Shown here in pieces: positions 61,368 through 64,000 of a stretch of DNA of 64,000 nt. Origin of the DNA: Chitinophaga filiformis (GTDB lineage: Bacteria > Bacteroidota > Bacteroidia > Chitinophagales > Chitinophagaceae); contig NZ_CP095855.1 in assembly GCF_023100805.1 (NCBI RefSeq), forward strand, positions 3,141,001 to 3,205,000, read 5' to 3'. The notes beneath the pieces were generated by a model. The model was not told the DNA's origin and searched no databases. It saw nothing but the letters and a program-made list of their open reading frames with translations. Each line of letters starts with the position of its first letter. The stretch's first letter is position 1. The position numbers were made by a program, and so were the translations under genes.

Positions 61368-62316
61368 AATAAATATGTTTTGCCTTGTTAAAAAGATATT
61401 AAAAAACAGCTTCATTGCCGGTTATATTGTAGTGCTTGCAAAAACGGTTCCAGATGTGTTAGCTGTTCTTTACCAGTGCTTTATGTGTTGCAGGGAACCG
61501 GTACATTAAACGTGTTTTTACAGTGGGATGGGGCAATGAACATGCAAGAATGTAAATATTGCTGCCGCTTACTGCAGATAAATGAGCAGTTGGATATGAG
61601 ATAAACAGTAAACCAATGTGGGCATTCTCCGCATAGCAGGTTTCCTGAGGCTCCGTTAGGAGCCACCGCGTTTGTAGCGCGGGTTGACAACCCCGGGACG
61701 CGTTTGTAGCGCGGGAGAATGTCGCTGCGGGGCGTGTTTGCAGCCGGAGGCAACAACCCCGGGAAAATGAATATTCGGGGAATACAAGTACCCCGTAGTG
61801 ACTTATATATGGATCTTAGTTATGCATTAAATATTTCTATTGTATATTCTTTACCGTTAGAAGAAAGCGTGATTAATGAGGCACTTTGCCGTTAGAAAAA
61901 GGCTGATTTTAAATATATTCTTGCCCGTTATAAACTGACCGGTCTATTTTTTATCAGCCAGATTTATTTTATAATAAATTAACACATTAAGAAAATTTAC
62001 GTATATTTATTTTGTATATTAGATATTGATAGTCTGGCTTTTGAGGCGAAAAAAAAGTTTTATTACACGTATAATATTTTAACTTCGCCCTCGTTTTGGA
62101 GAAAGTACTTTTGCTTGTTTTTTGAAAACTTTTAAAAAAAAAGGGGGTATTGTTATAAGTTAAATGCATTGCAGAGAAGAATTGCCAATTTTTAGAGAAA
62201 ATCCAGAGTAAAACAACATTAAGGGAAATTTTAATATTTAAACCATATCGCTAGGCCGCTTGCAGGGGGAATATGCAAGAACGCGGCTTGCATGACCATA
62301 ACATTATAGAAAAACC
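61368..62316. other. Long non-coding stretch with 32-bp repeats and long 5' leader
   Basis: About 950 bp with no supported gene. A 91-codon minus frame at 61481-61756 lies over the repeat and is not called. Between 61930 and 62300 the sequence is very AT-rich. A possible stem (gccgcttgca at about 62257 with tgcaagaacgcggc at about 62273) lies about 40 bp before the start of the beta-helix gene. Confidence 0.5.
61668..61763. repeat. Three tandem 32-bp GC-rich units
   Basis: Units start at 61668, 61700 and 61732 with exact period 32. The first two share gcgtttgtagcgcggg at their start and the third begins gcgtgtttgcagccgg; units 1 and 3 both contain caaccccggg. Units 1 and 2 are about 60-70 percent alike overall, and unit 3 is more diverged. 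The block is GC-rich in an AT-rich gap, with no cas genes or spacer pattern, so it is a tandem repeat and not a CRISPR array. Confidence 0.65.
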
Positions 62317-63717
62317 ATGAAAATCAGACATGACTACCGCCGGCATACGCTTATTGCCGCAGCAGCACTCCTTTCGTTTATTGTAGGATGTAAGAAAGAA
62401 GCAGATGAAAGCATTGATAAGACGATCGGGAATTCAGCAACAAGTGTCACCACCACAACAGGAAGGACATTTACATTAGTACCGGATGCATACGGAAGAT
62501 TGGTTATAAACAATTCGACAGGAACTTATAAACCAGGTGACGTTATCATTTTGAAGGGGACCTTTAAAGCGGTTTTCATTTCTAACATGAGCGGAACAGC
62601 ATCTGCTCCTATTACTTTCCAGAACCCATCAGGCTCCGTTTCCTATTTTGGGGATCCTGCCTGGGCAGGAGGAGGTTATCCATGTGCATTTGATTTTTCT
62701 AATTGCCATTACATTAAACTGGGTAGTCCGAATGGTAAAGCTTATTTTGTGATCAATGGTTCTACCACGACTGCAAGAGAGGCCTATTTCAACATTCACC
62801 TGGGCAATCATACTGACAACTTCGAGATCTACAACCTGAGCATCAACAATGGTGGTACCGGTATCGTAGCGAAGACAGAGCCTGTTAGTACTGATGCATT
62901 ATCTGTATATCCTAATTCTACCATGTATAACCTGAGCATTCATGGTATTTCCATCAACAATACCAGGAATGAAGCGATGTACCTGGGGCATACTGCCACC
63001 TATTGGGACCTTACAGCCGGTGTGCCTTACTATGGTACTACATCAGGTATGGTTGCTGGTCACAAGTATGTACAGCCAATCAAATGGAATGGTGTAAAGA
63101 TTTACAGCAACATTGTATCCAACAGTGGTCTGGATGGTATTCAGACAGCTGCGATGGACAACGTGGAGATCTATTCCAACACGGTGACCAACTGGGCTAC
63201 ACAGCACAATTCTGCACACAATGGCGGTATCCTGATCGGAGGACGTACAATGGGCACTTACACACACGACAACATTGTTCGCAATGGCTGGGGTGAATTG
63301 TGCCAGTTCTACGGTTCCGGCACCAATCACATTATCAAAAACAACCTGTTTGCTGATAACATAGGTGATGGTGTGAGTATGAGAGGAGCTGCAGGTGCTG
63401 CTGTACAATTCCTGAACAACACAGTGGCCAACACAGGTGGTAACAACCTGCGTATCAATGGCTATACTGGTCAGACAGGCAAGAACATTGTAAACGGTAA
63501 CGTGTTCATTGCTCCGCTGAAAGGCGTTGGCACAATCTATCCTAAGTATTATATCTATCTGGAGAATGGTGCGGTAGTGTCTGAAGGCACGGGCACACTG
63601 GCAAACTTTAAGTTCGCTACTGTAGCGGCTTCCGGTACCACTGCTACTAACTATTACCAGATCACCAACAAGACGCTCACAAGTGGTTACACATCCGGGT
63701 ATGTGAAATTATACTAG
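62317..63717 (+). CDS. Secreted beta-helix lipoprotein (466 aa)
   Basis: Starts MKIRHDYRRHTLIAAAALLS, followed by FIVGC, which makes Cys25 the lipidated residue. After a linker (about 30-60), about 400 residues form a right-handed parallel beta-helix: many short strands and turns of the type NFEIYNLSINNGGTGIV, KIYSNIVSNSGLDGIQTAAM and VEIYSNTVTNW. Such proteins are pectate lyase-like or glycan-binding proteins. Active-site residues could not be assigned. It is surface or periplasmic. Its 5' leader is unusually long (no gene for about 950 bp upstream). A hairpin terminator follows. Confidence 0.78.
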   Translation: MKIRHDYRRHTLIAAAALLSFIVGCKKEADESIDKTIGNSATSVTTTTGRTFTLVPDAYGRLVINNSTGTYKPGDVIILKGTFKAVFISNMSGTASAPITFQNPSGSVSYFGDPAWAGGGYPCAFDFSNCHYIKLGSPNGKAYFVINGSTTTAREAYFNIHLGNHTDNFEIYNLSINNGGTGIVAKTEPVSTDALSVYPNSTMYNLSIHGISINNTRNEAMYLGHTATYWDLTAGVPYYGTTSGMVAGHKYVQPIKWNGVKIYSNIVSNSGLDGIQTAAMDNVEIYSNTVTNWATQHNSAHNGGILIGGRTMGTYTHDNIVRNGWGELCQFYGSGTNHIIKNNLFADNIGDGVSMRGAAGAAVQFLNNTVANTGGNNLRINGYTGQTGKNIVNGNVFIAPLKGVGTIYPKYYIYLENGAVVSEGTGTLANFKFATVAASGTTATNYYQITNKTLTSGYTSGYVKLY

Positions 63718-63727
63718 AGTGCACAAT

Positions 63728-63807
63728 TACGGATTAGCATCATGATTGAAGTGCTGCGGGAAATAGTCCCTGCCATGTTCTCCATGATGCTAATCCGTAT
63801 TTTTTTC
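63728..63807. terminator. Convergent terminator hairpin with T-run
   Basis: Arms tacggattagcatcatg (63728-63744) and its reverse complement (63783-63799), 17 bp perfect, 38-nt loop, then a T-run. It ends the beta-helix gene and, on the other strand, borders the nuclease gene. Confidence 0.7.
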
Positions 63808-63813
63808 CTGTTA

Positions 63814-64000
63814 TTATTGGTTGTCTACCTGTGCTTCCACTACCTGCTGGATGCTGGCGGGCACGTTAGACAAGAGATCATAGCCGGTTGCGGCTTCTAT
63901 CGCATCTACACTGGTACGGTAGTTTTTCCAGTCTGTTCCTATGCTGTTGATGTTGGGCGTATTTACCGCGATCACCCGTGTAGAAGAGCTGATACGGCTA
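63814..64000 (-). CDS. DNA/RNA non-specific endonuclease, C-terminal part (runs off window)
   Basis: The minus-strand frame entering from 64000 reads VIAVNTPNINSIGTDWKNYR, then TSVDAIEAATGYDLLSNVPA, and ends IQQVVEAQVDNQ at the stop 63814-63816. DWKNYRTSVDAIEAxTGYDxLSNVP is the characteristic C-terminal block of NUC1/NucA-type secreted nucleases. The catalytic DRGH region lies outside the window. Family members degrade extracellular DNA and RNA. Only about 62 codons are visible. Confidence 0.8.
   Translation of the reverse strand, partial: SRISSSTRVIAVNTPNINSIGTDWKNYRTSVDAIEAATGYDLLSNVPASIQQVVEAQVDNQ

Noticed and set aside
61481..61756. 91-codon minus-strand ORF
   Set aside because: Lies over the 32-bp tandem repeat and has no protein signature.
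61668..61763. CRISPR array
   Set aside because: Only three units, diverged along the whole unit, no distinct spacers and no cas genes in the window.

Overview
The window comes from a Bacteroidota chromosome, most likely a Chitinophaga-like member of the Chitinophagaceae. This rests on type A and type B T9SS C-terminal domains, SprB-like repeats, many secreted polysaccharide hydrolases, weak Shine-Dalgarno sites, TAnnTTTG-type -7 promoter boxes and a TreXYZ/GH13 cluster. No database search was possible, so the genus is an inference.

Layout. 1-721: 5' part of a secreted TPR protein leaving the window on the minus strand. 722-1817: non-coding, with a very long inverted repeat and one copy of a 52-bp direct repeat. 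About 1.8-10.4 kb: an AT-rich, decayed genomic island between that repeat and its second copy, which abuts tRNA-Leu(CAG). The island holds an intact IS256-family element, an IS21-family remnant, a NACHT NTPase (likely antiphage defence), a truncated group II intron, gene debris, a two-gene orphan cassette and the C-terminal tail of a serine recombinase next to the tRNA.

10.6-19.3 kb: alpha-glucan/trehalose metabolism. treY and treZ on the minus strand are divergent from a GH13 alpha-glucosidase and glgX (treX-like) on the plus strand. Together they can debranch glycogen or maltodextrin and convert it to trehalose. 19.3-21.3 kb: a GNAT acetyltransferase, a YdeI/DUF1905 protein and a CvfB-like S1 protein. 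21.6-25.5 kb: three consecutive T9SS type A cargo genes (GH5 glycosidase, a bare sorting-domain ORF, an HExxH metallopeptidase with a beta/gamma-crystallin domain). 25.5-31.3 kb: a complete tripartite RND efflux operon. 31.9-37.5 kb: an SDR oxidoreductase and two paralogous giant-adhesin-like T9SS type B proteins.

37.8-45.1 kb: an unusual peptidase neighbourhood. A chagasin-type (I42) inhibitor is followed upstream by a papain-like protease fused to a lectin-like propeller, and a gingipain/caspase-fold (C25-like) protease lies about 4 kb away. Neither protease has a recognisable Sec signal. A HicB-like protein and two multi-pass membrane proteins lie between. 45.4-47.4 kb: fatty acid desaturase and LpxL-type acyltransferase. 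47.6-51 kb: GH29 fucosidase behind a 22-bp-period tandem repeat, then a Tat-exported DsrE-like protein with a TsdA-like dihaem cytochrome c. 51-58.4 kb: small membrane proteins, a glycerophosphodiester phosphodiesterase, a DEAD-box (DEMD) helicase, a GH2 glycosidase with a TPR-like tail and an ICMT-like methyltransferase. 58.5-60.9 kb: cytochrome bd oxidase (cydAB). 60.9-64 kb: an Imm22-like protein, a non-coding stretch with 32-bp tandem repeats, a beta-helix lipoprotein and the 3' end of a DNA/RNA non-specific endonuclease.

Most convergent gene pairs are separated by strong hairpin terminators. The most interesting parts are the island with its NACHT gene and split attachment repeat, and the leaderless protease/inhibitor neighbourhood.
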